Below the pieces are notes generated by a model. That model did not search any database and was not told where the DNA came from. It saw only the letters and a list, made by a program, of their open reading frames with translations. From assembly GCA_013397935.1 (NCBI GenBank), contig VZRN01004349.1:574523-638522 (forward strand): a DNA stretch of 64,000 nt, written 5' to 3'. The position numbers and the translations under genes were made by a program. Source of the DNA: Dasyornis broadbenti (lineage: Eukaryota; Chordata; Aves; Passeriformes; Dasyornithidae). Below are positions 13,830 through 24,887 of the stretch, piece after piece (the stretch's first letter is position 1; each line of letters starts with the position of its first letter).

Positions 13830-16800
13830 ATTTCTCCCAGGAATCTGTTGGACCAGTAGTCTGTTTCTTTTATCACTTTTTGTTAAGAAAAGACATGGGG
13901 AGAGAGCTGAGAGAGCTCATATTACACTGGGAGAGAAACAGAAGATGGTAGAGCTTAAAACATGCAGAAGAGGAAAGCTTAGGAGGAGATAAAAAGGGTA
14001 AATGAAAAGAAAAGAGAAATATAGACACAATCTCCTAATAGGAAAGAACAGACAAAATCCTTTTATAATGAAGCCATCCCCAAGGAAAACAGAAAAGATT
14101 TTTTTGAGAAAGACAGAAAAAAAAAAAATACCACTTTTACCTCTTTAAGATATTGCAGGGAGAGAAATTCTTCTGCCATAATTTAGTTAATGTATGAGAA
14201 TGAAGACAACCCTAACAAAAAAACATCAGTAGGACAGAGATCTTATGGAAAATCATTGCAGAACTTAGCTGGAAGAAGATGCACTTCATGGTAGAGAATA
14301 ATTATGCAAGAGTTTCGCTGCAAATTATACAATAGTTGCCATTCATAAAAATGGAACACAACAGAGAATATCTTAGCATTTATCCCACAGGCTGATAATG
14401 TTTGTTTTTGAAATCCAGGTGTGGTATATCTGACTACACACTTAATAACACCGTACTAAAAAATACTGTAACCAAAGTTTACTGTACCAGCGATGAATTA
14501 GCCATGCATAATCACTGTGTTGAATACTTATTGAATATTTTAGAACCTGTATTTCAGCATATAATGATATAAGACATAAATGTGAGATACAAAGACGATT
14601 ACAGTGCAATTATAACTACAATTATGGTGCATCTATAGGATACTGAATGAGCAGTCAAAAGGATTTAAGTGTGCTGTGTTGGGCAGTGCATGTTAAAAGT
14701 CACGCCTTTAGTCCCCCCAAAATTGAGAAAAAAGTACATAAAGATCTTATCTGGAAGAAGAAATGAGGATATTTAGAGAAACAAACATCAGACCACTTGG
14801 AGAAAGATTCAAACACCTCAAGAAGTCAGGGAAGTGTTGACTAGGAACGTCTCATGTCATACCTTGAAGGTAATATGTGCCCTTGGAGATAGATGATGAT
14901 AATTACTTGTTTTGCTAATGACTTATGGAAGGATGTTACAGAAAACAGTCAAATAATAAAAGAGGAGACAACCCAAAAGAATAAACCCACAGCTGGCTGT
15001 GGTGTCTGGAAAGAAACCTCAGCCTTATGTGAAAGGGAGTAAGTGGCAGTGTTACCCATTTCTGCAAGGCATTGTTCTCTCACTGCTCCTTAGGGTTTTT
15101 TTCCTATCTTTTCTCTATTTTTAATGTTTGGAAGACAAATTGATTGGGATATTAAGGTGTTAATCTTTCATCTGTAGGAATCTCTTTAGTGCCTAACATC
15201 ATTGCCAAAATTTAAAAAATGTTTTAAAACATCAACAAATGCCAGCACTCCTAGCAGAAGTCCTCATACGCCGCATTTAAACTCCTTCAGCTTTATAATG
15301 GTCAAATTCTTGCACCCATTTAGTCTGACAAAATAGCTTCACATGACCCCATGCTGCTAATCCCATCTGACTGGAGACTGAGACCCTTGGATTCAAGGAC
15401 TACAGGAGAAAATGTATGTGTTGATCACAAAACTTCACACTGTTTGGTATTTATATCATGTCAGTCAGCATTTCCCAGCATAATGAATTCTCATTGACTC
15501 CTGATGAAATTTAAAGTATGAGCTGTCACTGTATGACTTTCCTGACTGTATTAGAAAAGAAGCCTGAGTGGCAAAAATGCTGTATGATTACGGCTCTACA
15601 ATGAGCTAAAAAAGAGAGAAAGACCTGGTCATCAAGTGGAAAGGATGTGCTTTCTCAGATACCTATAAATAGGTTGCATGAACTGTGTTAAAATTTATAA
15701 CCTTGCAATCTCTCCTTCTTTCTCTTCCCCTTCTCTTCCAGCTAGAGAACACATGGCAAATGTCTCTTCCATTTGTTTCAATCATAGCTGATAATTATGC
15801 CTTTTTATTCATGTGTTATTAACACCTATGAGTTCCGGACTAAGAACTTGTGGTCACAGACAATGCACGCACAGATCAGAAAGATATTCCTACTTTACCT
15901 TTTATTCCACACAACTTTGGCAAGCAATTTACTAGACAATAAACTATAGTCGTGTTTTCTATGTGTGCAGAGATTGGTTTATTTTGACTGAGAAACTGGA
16001 ATTGTTGTAGGCTGATCCTGAAAATCATTTCTATAATATTGATTCAAGTGGGCAGTTAAGTCCATTGGGGCAAGACAGAAGAGTGCTTTATGACCCTTTT
16101 CTTAATAGGGGGAAAAAGATAGCTGCAAATTTTCGAAATACTTCACCTGCCATCTCCTACATTTCCATTCTAGTACCCCCTCCCACAGCTACCTTGAGCT
16201 AGAGATGGCATCCTGGAAGCAATGAGCTGCTCACAGGAACCATCCTCTCCCATGAGAGCAAACAAATAGCTCCAGGAAGAGAAGGTGGACAGGAAAGACT
16301 ATGCAAGTGGTAGGGTCTGCAGTCTAAATTACATCCTGCCAGCAGAGGTCCAGAGCTTTCAGATGCCAGACAAAAATTATAACTTTTCACGCACAACAGG
16401 CTCTTTTTCTTTGAAATGCAGTCAGAGTTAATAAGCATGGTATTATACAAGAAGAGGTTTGTTAATTTATTTCCCTAGAATTATAGTAGTGCTGGGAAAT
16501 CACACCCTCTTAACAAAGCCTGGGAGCTATGGGCAGCTCTGGTGACTGTGAACTCTCTACAATGAGACGTGACCTTACCCCTCTCACCCGCTGTCTGCTC
16601 TGAGGACAGCTGTCACTCTCTGACCACTCTGCTTTGGCATTTCTCTTGCAGCTTTAGACATTTTATTTGGGCACAGAGATAAGGCCGTAGCAGGAAAACA
16701 ATGGAGGCAGCAGCACCACGGAGCAGTTTTCCTCCCCCCACCTGCAGCTTCTCATCCTCTCCCAGTAAGGCACAAACAAATAATGTGGCTGGCAGCCTTT

Positions 16801-19800
16801 TAACAGCTTGGGATCGGGTTCACACTTACATTCAGGACACTCCCATAGAACGATTCGTGTTTATTTGAGCCACTGAAGTAGTCAAAACACGGAACAGTGT
16901 TTTCTTGATATGAAAGCAGTTCATTGGAGCATTTCAGGCTTTTTATGGCTTTTTCTGGCCTTTTCTGGCTGCTCTGCCATAGAATGAAATCCAGTGAAAA
17001 ATATAAATGTTAAAATAGAACAAGCAAGACTTATGCCCATCCAGTGCTGCAAACCCTCCATTAGTGGTATTTAAGATCTTAGAGTTCAGAAGGTGAAAAC
17101 TTCTTCAGATGGATCAAAGCTGCTATTTTTGAGGGGAGAAGAAAGATTTTAAACCACAGTGGAAAGACATGGAAAAGCAGATGTATCTTTTTATAAGTTT
17201 ACAATAATTCAGATGTTTTCTAACAGGCATTCTGAGTTTCTTTCATTATTTGAAAATGGGGTATTTGGTATTTTTTCTTAAAAAAAGATAAATCTCATTA
17301 AAATGCCAAATGAAAACTGAGTTTAAATATTTTCAGACACCTCATTGTCTTTCTTTTACCTGGAACCCAGGTTTCTTTTCATTTCAAGTATTTAACAAGC
17401 CATTAATGTAGTCAATACTTTCATATAATTTTAAATATTTTTTTTTCTCTCTTATTATTCGTTGTTTTGGTTTCTGAGACTTTGAGATATATGATTAACT
17501 TTTGTAGTACCTCTCTGGCCAGATGTTGAAAGTTTATGGTTTTTAGAAAGTTTTGTTCTGAATCAAGTTTTCTGACTTAATTTCCTAACACCAGGACACC
17601 ATCTTCTATACTAATAAATAAAATACATAATGCAGTTGCAATATTGTCTGCCTTTCTTTAATCTGAATATAACAGCTGGTGAAAGAAAATCTAAACAAGT
17701 ATAAGCAAAACAAAAATTTCACAGATGAAAGATTCTGCTTTCATCAAAAATCATGCATGTGTTTCCAGACAAAGATTTTCTTTTGAAATCTTGTTTCTCA
17801 TTTCATCTGAAAATGCTACAGAAACCTTTAATTGATAGGAAAGTTGTGAAATCTTCTGACAGATCTTTCCCCCACTGCTTAATCACCTTTTCTGTGTAAA
17901 GATGCTTGTTTTATTTCTCGTTTGCAATTGTCTGACTTCAGCTTCCAGCTCTTATACCTTGTAATGCCTTTGTCTTCTAGATAAAGAACACTTCAGTAGG
18001 CAGTGTTTTCTTCCTGTGAAGTTACTCCATCTACGTTATAATCAAGTAACCTCTCAATCTTCTTTACTTTAAAGGAGTGTGAGGGATGAAAGACCTAACA
18101 AGCTATGAACTCCGGAGGGGTACTAGGATGGGAAACCTAGTGTTCATTACAGGACCTATCGTTCACCCTCAGGCAACCTGCCTTATCTACCCCCTGTTTT
18201 CTTTCTTGCAGATTTTTCTTGGTTGTTTAAATTGCAAAGCCTTTGGGTGTGTCTGTAGCACAACAGATTAGAGACCTTTTTCAAAATTTATTAGTGCAAT
18301 AAAAAGCAGCTAAACTATAGTACAAAGGAGTTTGTCCTTTGTAGCTCATTTATGCTTATTTTGCTGGTAACTGTTCTTACACTTTTCTCTAAAGTTTTTC
18401 TTTGTTTGCTTGTTTGTTTTCTAGATGAAGCATTGATTTACGAGACATGAGGATCGCTCTTTAGATCTCTGCTGACCGGATTTCAGAAAATGTAGGATCC
18501 AGTTAATATCTTTGTGTGGGTTTTGTGAACAACCAGATAGCTAATGCAGGAAATTCTGTTCTTTTGGAATATTAGTTGCTCCATTTTAATTAAGCATAGA
18601 CAAGAGGTCCTACCTTATAGAAAAAGCTTAATTAATAATATTAAAAAAAAAATGTTTACTTTATACATTACTTTTGTACATATTTCTGCAGTAATTAAAA
18701 GTCTTAGGTGACTGAGGCAGAAGTAAAAGCCATCATTTAATGATATCTGAGCTCTATTCCATAATGTTTATAGGTTTTGATACAGGTTGAGTCAATTAAA
18801 CTTGGAGTAAAGGGTAAAATGTTAATCAAACCCAGGGCAAGGTGAAAGATTTTTGAAGGTAAGAATTTCCACAGGTATAAATGCAGTCAGGACAGAACAA
18901 TTCTGGAAATACTTCAAAAAGACAAAATAGCATGGTAGCCTGAAATAGGTAATCTATGGCAGATAATTTGTAATAGATAACATTCCCTCTGGCCATGCAA
19001 TTCTTCCTGCATCCTATGGAAGTCACCAATGCCGGCTAAACTATGAACACTGTTTTAGTAAAACAGACCAAACCAATGGAATAAGAATATAGTATATTAC
19101 TTTCATCAAGGTATTCACTTCTTATTGGATTCTGCAAAAATGACTGGAAGGAATACTGAAAAGTCCCTGCTTGTGTACAAAAAAAAAAAGATTGATGAGG
19201 CATAACATATAAATAATTATTTTTGGGGGTTTTTTTCACTGAATTCACATGGGAAAAGTTGGAGGCAGAAAAAATGAAATTTTGAACATTAAGTCAGGAA
19301 ATTTTGAAACACCACAGGGGTTCTTTATCTTCGTGCTTCATATACCACTTTAGATATGACAGCGATTAATTTTAGTATAAGCTATCGTTTTGAAATGTAC
19401 TTTTTTAAAGGAGAGTCCATTTATGAATATCATGGAATCAAATTAAATTAACATTTAGGCAGGTACATGAATCTACTAAGAAATACACTTTCATGAATTT
19501 CAGTTAATTACTTCTTACCCATCCCAAGAATTAAATCGGAGTAGGGTTTATTCTATGTCTCAGTCCACTCTGGGAGTTCTCCAAAATAATGAAGCTGAAT
19601 ATGAAGTGTTGCTCCAGGGAAAGGGCAAGCTAAAGCGCTAAAGTCCTGTAGAAGACAGAAACAAACTGATCAGGACATGGTAAGAAAGTTTGCTTTCAAC
19701 AGTTATGTAAGCTGAATTTACTTCATACCTCTGTATAGCAAATTCCACTCCAACCGAATTAATAAATACAGAGAAAGACAAGGAAAAAAGGTCTAAGATG

Positions 19801-20442
19801 AAGGTTCATTAAAGTGACACTTCATCTCATGTTGAAGTAAGTGTTAGGGTCATCATGGGTCACCTTAATGCCAGCACATTATTTACGCTGTCCGTTTTAC
19901 GCCTCTGGGCAGAAGCCTAAAAGTAAAGCAGATGGGCTGAGATTTCCTCACAAAACCCATTCCAAGGCTGAATTCCTGTAACTGTGCAAGGCACGAATTG
20001 ATTCTTATGATAAAACTGAAAAGATGGTCAACCTATCCAAGTATGTTGACCCTGTTGTATCCAGGGATAACTACTGGTGGCATGAACCTATCATCCCTGC
20101 TAGTCTCTGGGCTAAAATTACCTATTTGCCTTTGTATTTTATGCTGGCTCTTTCCAGCTCTAACATTTACACTTTGGCTCTCATGGCTTGAACCTTAACT
20201 TTAGGAATGGCCAATATTAACTCTGGAGAGATCCTAATTGCCATATGGGAGCAATTCTCGTGTGAGCACAGTGCCTTTTGTACACCCGTGCCTGTACAAG
20301 CCTCTACCCTCTCTGGTCTTAATTTCAAACCAGAGGCTATTTCCATAGCCAGAGATCATAAACTGGGCACTGATCCTGCTGGTTGATCCTACACTAGCCC
20401 TAGTCCAGTTTGGCCCAGTTTGGCTCTTGGCACCTCTTGCCT

Positions 20443-20465
20443 TGTGTGTGTGTGTGTGTGTGTGT
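20443..20465 (+). repeat. (TG)n microsatellite
   Basis: About eleven uninterrupted TG units. It is followed over the next 150 bases by CA- and TA-rich sequence at 20,505-20,615, which looks like a decayed compound dinucleotide repeat. Confidence 0.92.
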
Positions 20466-20504
20466 CATATAGATATGTAAAGGAATAAATACAAAAATCC
20501 ATAC

Positions 20505-20615
20505 CCATCTATGTCTGTAGGTGTATGCACACTGTACACACATATACAAATACACACCAGAATACATAAAAATATATATTCATATATACATATGTAAATA
20601 TGTATATATATGTTT
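20505..20615. repeat. TA/CA-rich low-complexity tract
   Basis: Alternating purine-pyrimidine stretches such as CACACATATACAAATACACA and ATATATATTCATATATACAT with many short palindromes. This is probably old compound microsatellite material related to the adjacent TG run. Confidence 0.75.
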
Positions 20616-21163
20616 AACTATGCTGGTAACAAATACCACTGTTCAATTGTGATCTATAAAAAGACAGGTCATATTTGCCTATGTCAATGTGAGTGTCTGC
20701 TATATCCGTAGCTCAAACACATTAACCCCTCCTAGCCCCACAACTCAAAATAGTCTCATACTAGTCCTTTCTGATACAATAACCCATGCATGTTTCTCCT
20801 TCTCACTAGAATTCTGAAAAGAATATTAGAAAACAACAAAAACAAACATGTGCAAGGGCTCCTGGAAGATCAGTTTGAGATTTATTTTCACAATCAGCAA
20901 ATCTGATGTGATTCTGAAAGTAACTAAAATGTTCATTATGTATCAAGGACATAGAAAGGCTCTTTAACTGGTGCCCTGGATGGCTTAAAATTGTACTGGC
21001 GCCTTCCTGCCTGCTTCAGTATCTTAAACTAGGCATGAATCACAAGTAATTGCTCAGTCTAATCAAATTCTTCCTGAATATATGTTACATAGAGTTACAG
21101 AAGATGTGCTATATCTTGAAAAACGGAAATATTTCAAGGTATAATCAGATCACTATAAGTAGA

Positions 21164-21270
21164 AAAGCAGTGATCACTAACACCAAATGAAATTAGACTG
21201 TGGAAAGTACAGAGTGGGTTATTAGATAAGGGCCAAGTGATCGCTAGTATAAATTATTGATCACTGCTTT
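21164..21270. repeat. 13-bp inverted repeat pair
   Basis: AAAGCAGTGATCA (21,164-21,176) and TGATCACTGCTTT (21,258-21,270) are perfect reverse complements separated by 81 bases. The left arm overlaps the palindrome AGTGATCACT. The pair could be a decayed miniature element or chance. Confidence 0.75.
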
Positions 21271-22991
21271 CAAATTCCACTGTATGACTGACATCTCCTC
21301 CAGCGTTTCTAAGCGTGGCTCAATTGTTATGTGACTTACACCCCCTAACCTTATACTTGCAAAGTACATGCCAAATTTTCCAAGAACAGATCAGTGCAGT
21401 ATATAAAGCCAGATTCAGCATGCTTTAATTTCAGTTTTGACAATAGATGCAATGTTGTTTAGTTCAGTGGCAAATAAGTAGAGGTAGTGCATAGAGTTAT
21501 AATGATCAATAAGACAATTGACAGATAACTATCTTAAATTCCAATATAAGCGTCCCAGTGCTCCAGGATCGAGCTGAAGGAGAATGCTGCAGAAGAAGCA
21601 GATAGAGAAGGAGCTATGTGATTTCAAAGAGTATCTCTAGGTAGAAGTTAAATCTTTTTTCACTGCCACAGGTACTCAGAGAGCAGTAAGAGCAGGGTAA
21701 AGAGTGTGCATGTCTGTGTTGGTGTGTCAGGAAGATGGGAATGAGAAGCAAAGATATTAGCAGCAATGGGCTGAGAAATCCCTTTGTTATGAAGGGTAAA
21801 ACCCTGCCTATTTCTTGGAAGGCTTTCAGACACAACCAAGAAAGATTCAGTTTACTCAGAGCAGAGAAAGCCCCAAAGCATCCAATTCACAGATATTTGG
21901 AAATACAGAATCCAAGCCCAGCAGCTCGAGGATGTGTACCTGTGCCACAGAAATAAGTACTGACAGCACTAAGCAGATACGTAAAAGGAAGAGAAAAACC
22001 ACAGAGCGACTCACAAAATATGGATCATTGGACAGATGCCTTCAGAGAATCACTGAAAATCTGTATCTTTCACTTACACTGCAATTTATACTTCATGCTG
22101 CTTAGTCTTCCAAGCCAGGTGCACACACCAGATTTTTGGCTCACTTAACACTTTACTTTCCTGTGGTTTTCAAGACTCTCCTCCTGACTATTCTATCATA
22201 TTACCATGAAACATTAAAAAAATCCATATTGCTTATACAAGAGCTCTACTGTCTCTCTAGGGTGTATAGGACTGATCATTTTTGTATGGAATCCAAAAAA
22301 GGAGTGGAAAAGTAGATGGGCAAAATGAGAGAAAAAGCCGGTCGCTCTGAATTGCTTTGTTGCAGTCAAAACTAAAAAGTTCAAGTACTGTGAAGAGAAC
22401 AAAGGTTGTCTTTTGGTTTTCATACAGAAGTGTACTCCTCAAAGATTTCCAGCTCAATATTCAAATAAAAAGCATTCAATAGAACTGTAATATGAGTTCA
22501 CCTTCTGCTCAACAGCATGCACTGTATGTCAAACATACTATTTGGGTCAAAAGTATAATTTTCATTTGATTCCTTAGTCTGAATGACTTTAGTTTTTCAG
22601 AGTGAAACAAAATTTGACATTGAAACAAAAGTTATTGCACACTAACTGTCCACATTTTTCACAATATTTTTGCCAAAACAAGTTTCTGGATCAATTGAAG
22701 CCAACTGGCTTGGGAGCTTGCTATGAATTCAGATTGCATCGGTATGAAATCAATAGAGCCATTGAAATTAATAGTGCCATTCTAAAGAATATGGCCTGCT
22801 AACTAACCAACATTTAAATAATCACTCCTGGGCTCAATATAAAATTTCCTTGGCTTTAAACAGTAGTTTGAGCAAATACTCATTCATTAGCATGCCAGAT
22901 TTTTTAGATATGGTTTATTGATTTTCAAATCAATGAAGGATGGTTTTGAAAATGCAGCAGAGACTATTTATTATGAGCTCTAATTTAAATT

Positions 22992-23015
22992 CACTATGAG
23001 AGGGCCCATTTTTTT
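22992..23015 (+). repeat. 24-nt inverted repeat, left arm
   Basis: Left arm of a perfect 24-nt inverted repeat whose partner is at 24,864-24,887. It begins CACTATGAGAGGGCCC and ends in a T run; seven of the 24 matched bases are that T run, so the informative part is 17 nt. The arms face outward with CACTA at both outer ends. The flanks (AAATT before, CTAAG after the right arm) do not form a target duplication. Confidence 0.85.
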
Positions 23016-24553
23016 TTCCAAGTTTTAACCAAATTGCTAAAGATAAAACCTCTAGTATATAAAACATTGAGATCAGTAAGAAAGGGCATCATTTTTGCAA
23101 GTACATTATGCTTTTCTGTATCCATCTGATCTTCCTAGTGTATGAAAAAGTGTCAGTAGAAGTCAGAAGCAAAATATGAGAACATATCTACAGACACAGC
23201 CAAGAATGCTTTTAATATTCTTTAAAATCAAGAGCAAAGAATAAACCTGTAGAAATCTAATTGATCCCATGAAAAGAGAAAGTAAGGTCAGGAAAAATAC
23301 ACTGAGAAGTGTATACTTCAGAACAGTTCATCACCACTCAAAAGTAAACAGACTTATAGTTATTATTGTTTTCTTAAGATTCATTTTGCAATGTCAGTTC
23401 TAGATCAAGGCAAATGGGAAATGAATTTCCCATTGTATTCACCTTCTCAGAAATCCCATTTTCTGGCACAAATGCAGAAGTGTATTTCAAGTATACACAG
23501 AAATAGGATTTTCAACTCACCCATGCAAATACCCACCCTGGAAGACTATGCATGGTCATTCAATCCAGAAATAGAAATTATATTATGTGGGGTTCTGACC
23601 AGCTACAATTGAGCAACACAACTATAAACTTGGACTGTTCACATATCAACTACTCCTAGAAAATGGTTTATGATTAATGCCTTCAGGCAATAAATATTGA
23701 AAAATGGCAACCAGAGCCCACTCAAAGAAGCGAGGAATCCTAACTTGAACACAGCTATTTCAGAGAACACATACACACACAAAAAAGATGAAGTTATATA
23801 AATGATTGACTTCAAATTCTTTCCGGTTGGAAACAATTTGTTATTATTTTAGATACGGTGATTCTAAGCGAAATGAATTCTTTCCAGTTATCGAAAAAAA
23901 GAAAACCAAGTCAGCTTTGTCATTATTGACTCTTCATTTGCTTATTACACTGTACATGGGAATGTTTTGCAGTACTTAGCCACAGCATAATAAGTTACAG
24001 AGACACAACAGTGCATGAATTTCTGGACATATATAAATTCTAAGTGTTATACTTCTTCAACAAATATTTTATCTCTTCTTTTGCATTTGACCTTCACTTG
24101 AAAGGATTTCTTCTTCTTTTTTCTTCTTGCAGGTGTACTCTACTGTAACACAATAATATTATTCAATTTTTCATATGTTTAAATTGTACGATGAGAAGAA
24201 AAGTACAGTCCATATTGACTGTAAGAATACTCCCTGTGTTGCCCTTCAGGAAGTCAGGCTGTACAGACAGATCATCAGCAGGTTATTTTCTGCTGCTTGA
24301 CAGTAACAGCTGCATTGTGGGATTTTTTTTTTTCTTTTTATTCAGACATTTGGAATTGTTTGTTTCTGTTGGTAATGAGTCAGTGTTCCTAACTCATAAG
24401 TACTTGAAATTTTCTTATTTGAGAAAAATGACAGAATAACATGAAAGATGCTGTCACTTACTGCATTTTTCTGCAACCTCTGTGACATATCTCAAGTAAA
24501 GTGAAGAAACAGAACATTTATTTTCCCCCTCCCTCACTGGGAAGAGAGGCTGT

Positions 24554-24570
24554 AGTGGATTCGAACCACT
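24554..24570 (-). other. tRNA T-arm-like / B-box motif
   Basis: On the minus strand this reads AGTGG TTCGAAT CCACT, a perfect 5-bp stem with the 7-base loop of a tRNA T arm and a full RNA polymerase III B-box match (GGTTCGAATCC). No matching acceptor stem, D arm or A box is found in the expected upstream region, so it is not called a tRNA. It could be a SINE relic or chance. Confidence 0.5.
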
Positions 24571-24863
24571 TTAACTCTTTAGTATCCGACAACAGAAGAG
24601 AAGCAAACAGCAAGCACTAAAAAAAGTAAGTACGGAAGGATGAGTCAGGCAGACAGGAAGAACAAATCAGAGATCCACCACTCTCTCCTCGAATAAGGGA
24701 GAGAGACTAAGCATCTCAGGGACCTGGTAAAAGATGTCTGGAGTTCTTGGGAAGGAAGGGTTGCTGGATCCAGCCCAGACCATGGTACCCTGTATGAGCA
24801 CAGCAGGACACTTCTCTAAACTGATTAAACTGGATTATTTTATTAACAAATAAATTCCAGGAG

Positions 24864-24887
24864 AAAAAAATGGGCCCTCTCATAGTG
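24864..24887 (-). repeat. 24-nt inverted repeat, right arm
   Basis: Right arm of the inverted repeat paired with 22,992-23,015, reading seven A, then TGGGCCCTCTCATAGTG. The two arms enclose 1,848 bases with no open frame above 82 codons and no transposase-like sequence. Similarity stops abruptly on both sides of the arms. Confidence 0.85.

Larger units (their letters stand above)
13250..22990. other. Gene-less DNA, 13-23 kb
   Basis: No coding region is supported; all frames are under 100 codons. A slightly more GC-rich patch lies at 16,500-16,760 and contains a pyrimidine tract followed by CAG at 16,633-16,651 that would suit a splice acceptor. Stops follow at once in the frame checked, so no exon is called. 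The rest is AT-rich unique sequence. Confidence 0.6.

Noticed and set aside
16500..16760. GC-richer patch as an exon or promoter
   Set aside because: A splice acceptor-like tract is present, but the frame checked stops immediately, CpG is sparse, and no donor site or partner exon is evident.
24545..24630. tRNA gene on the minus strand
   Set aside because: Only the T arm fits. No acceptor stem pairing, D arm, anticodon stem or A box could be found at the expected distances.
22992..24887. CACTA-type DNA transposon
   Set aside because: The CACTA outer ends and matching arms are suggestive, but there is no target duplication, no transposase remnant, and similarity stops after 24 bases. It is left as a finding, not annotated as a mobile element.
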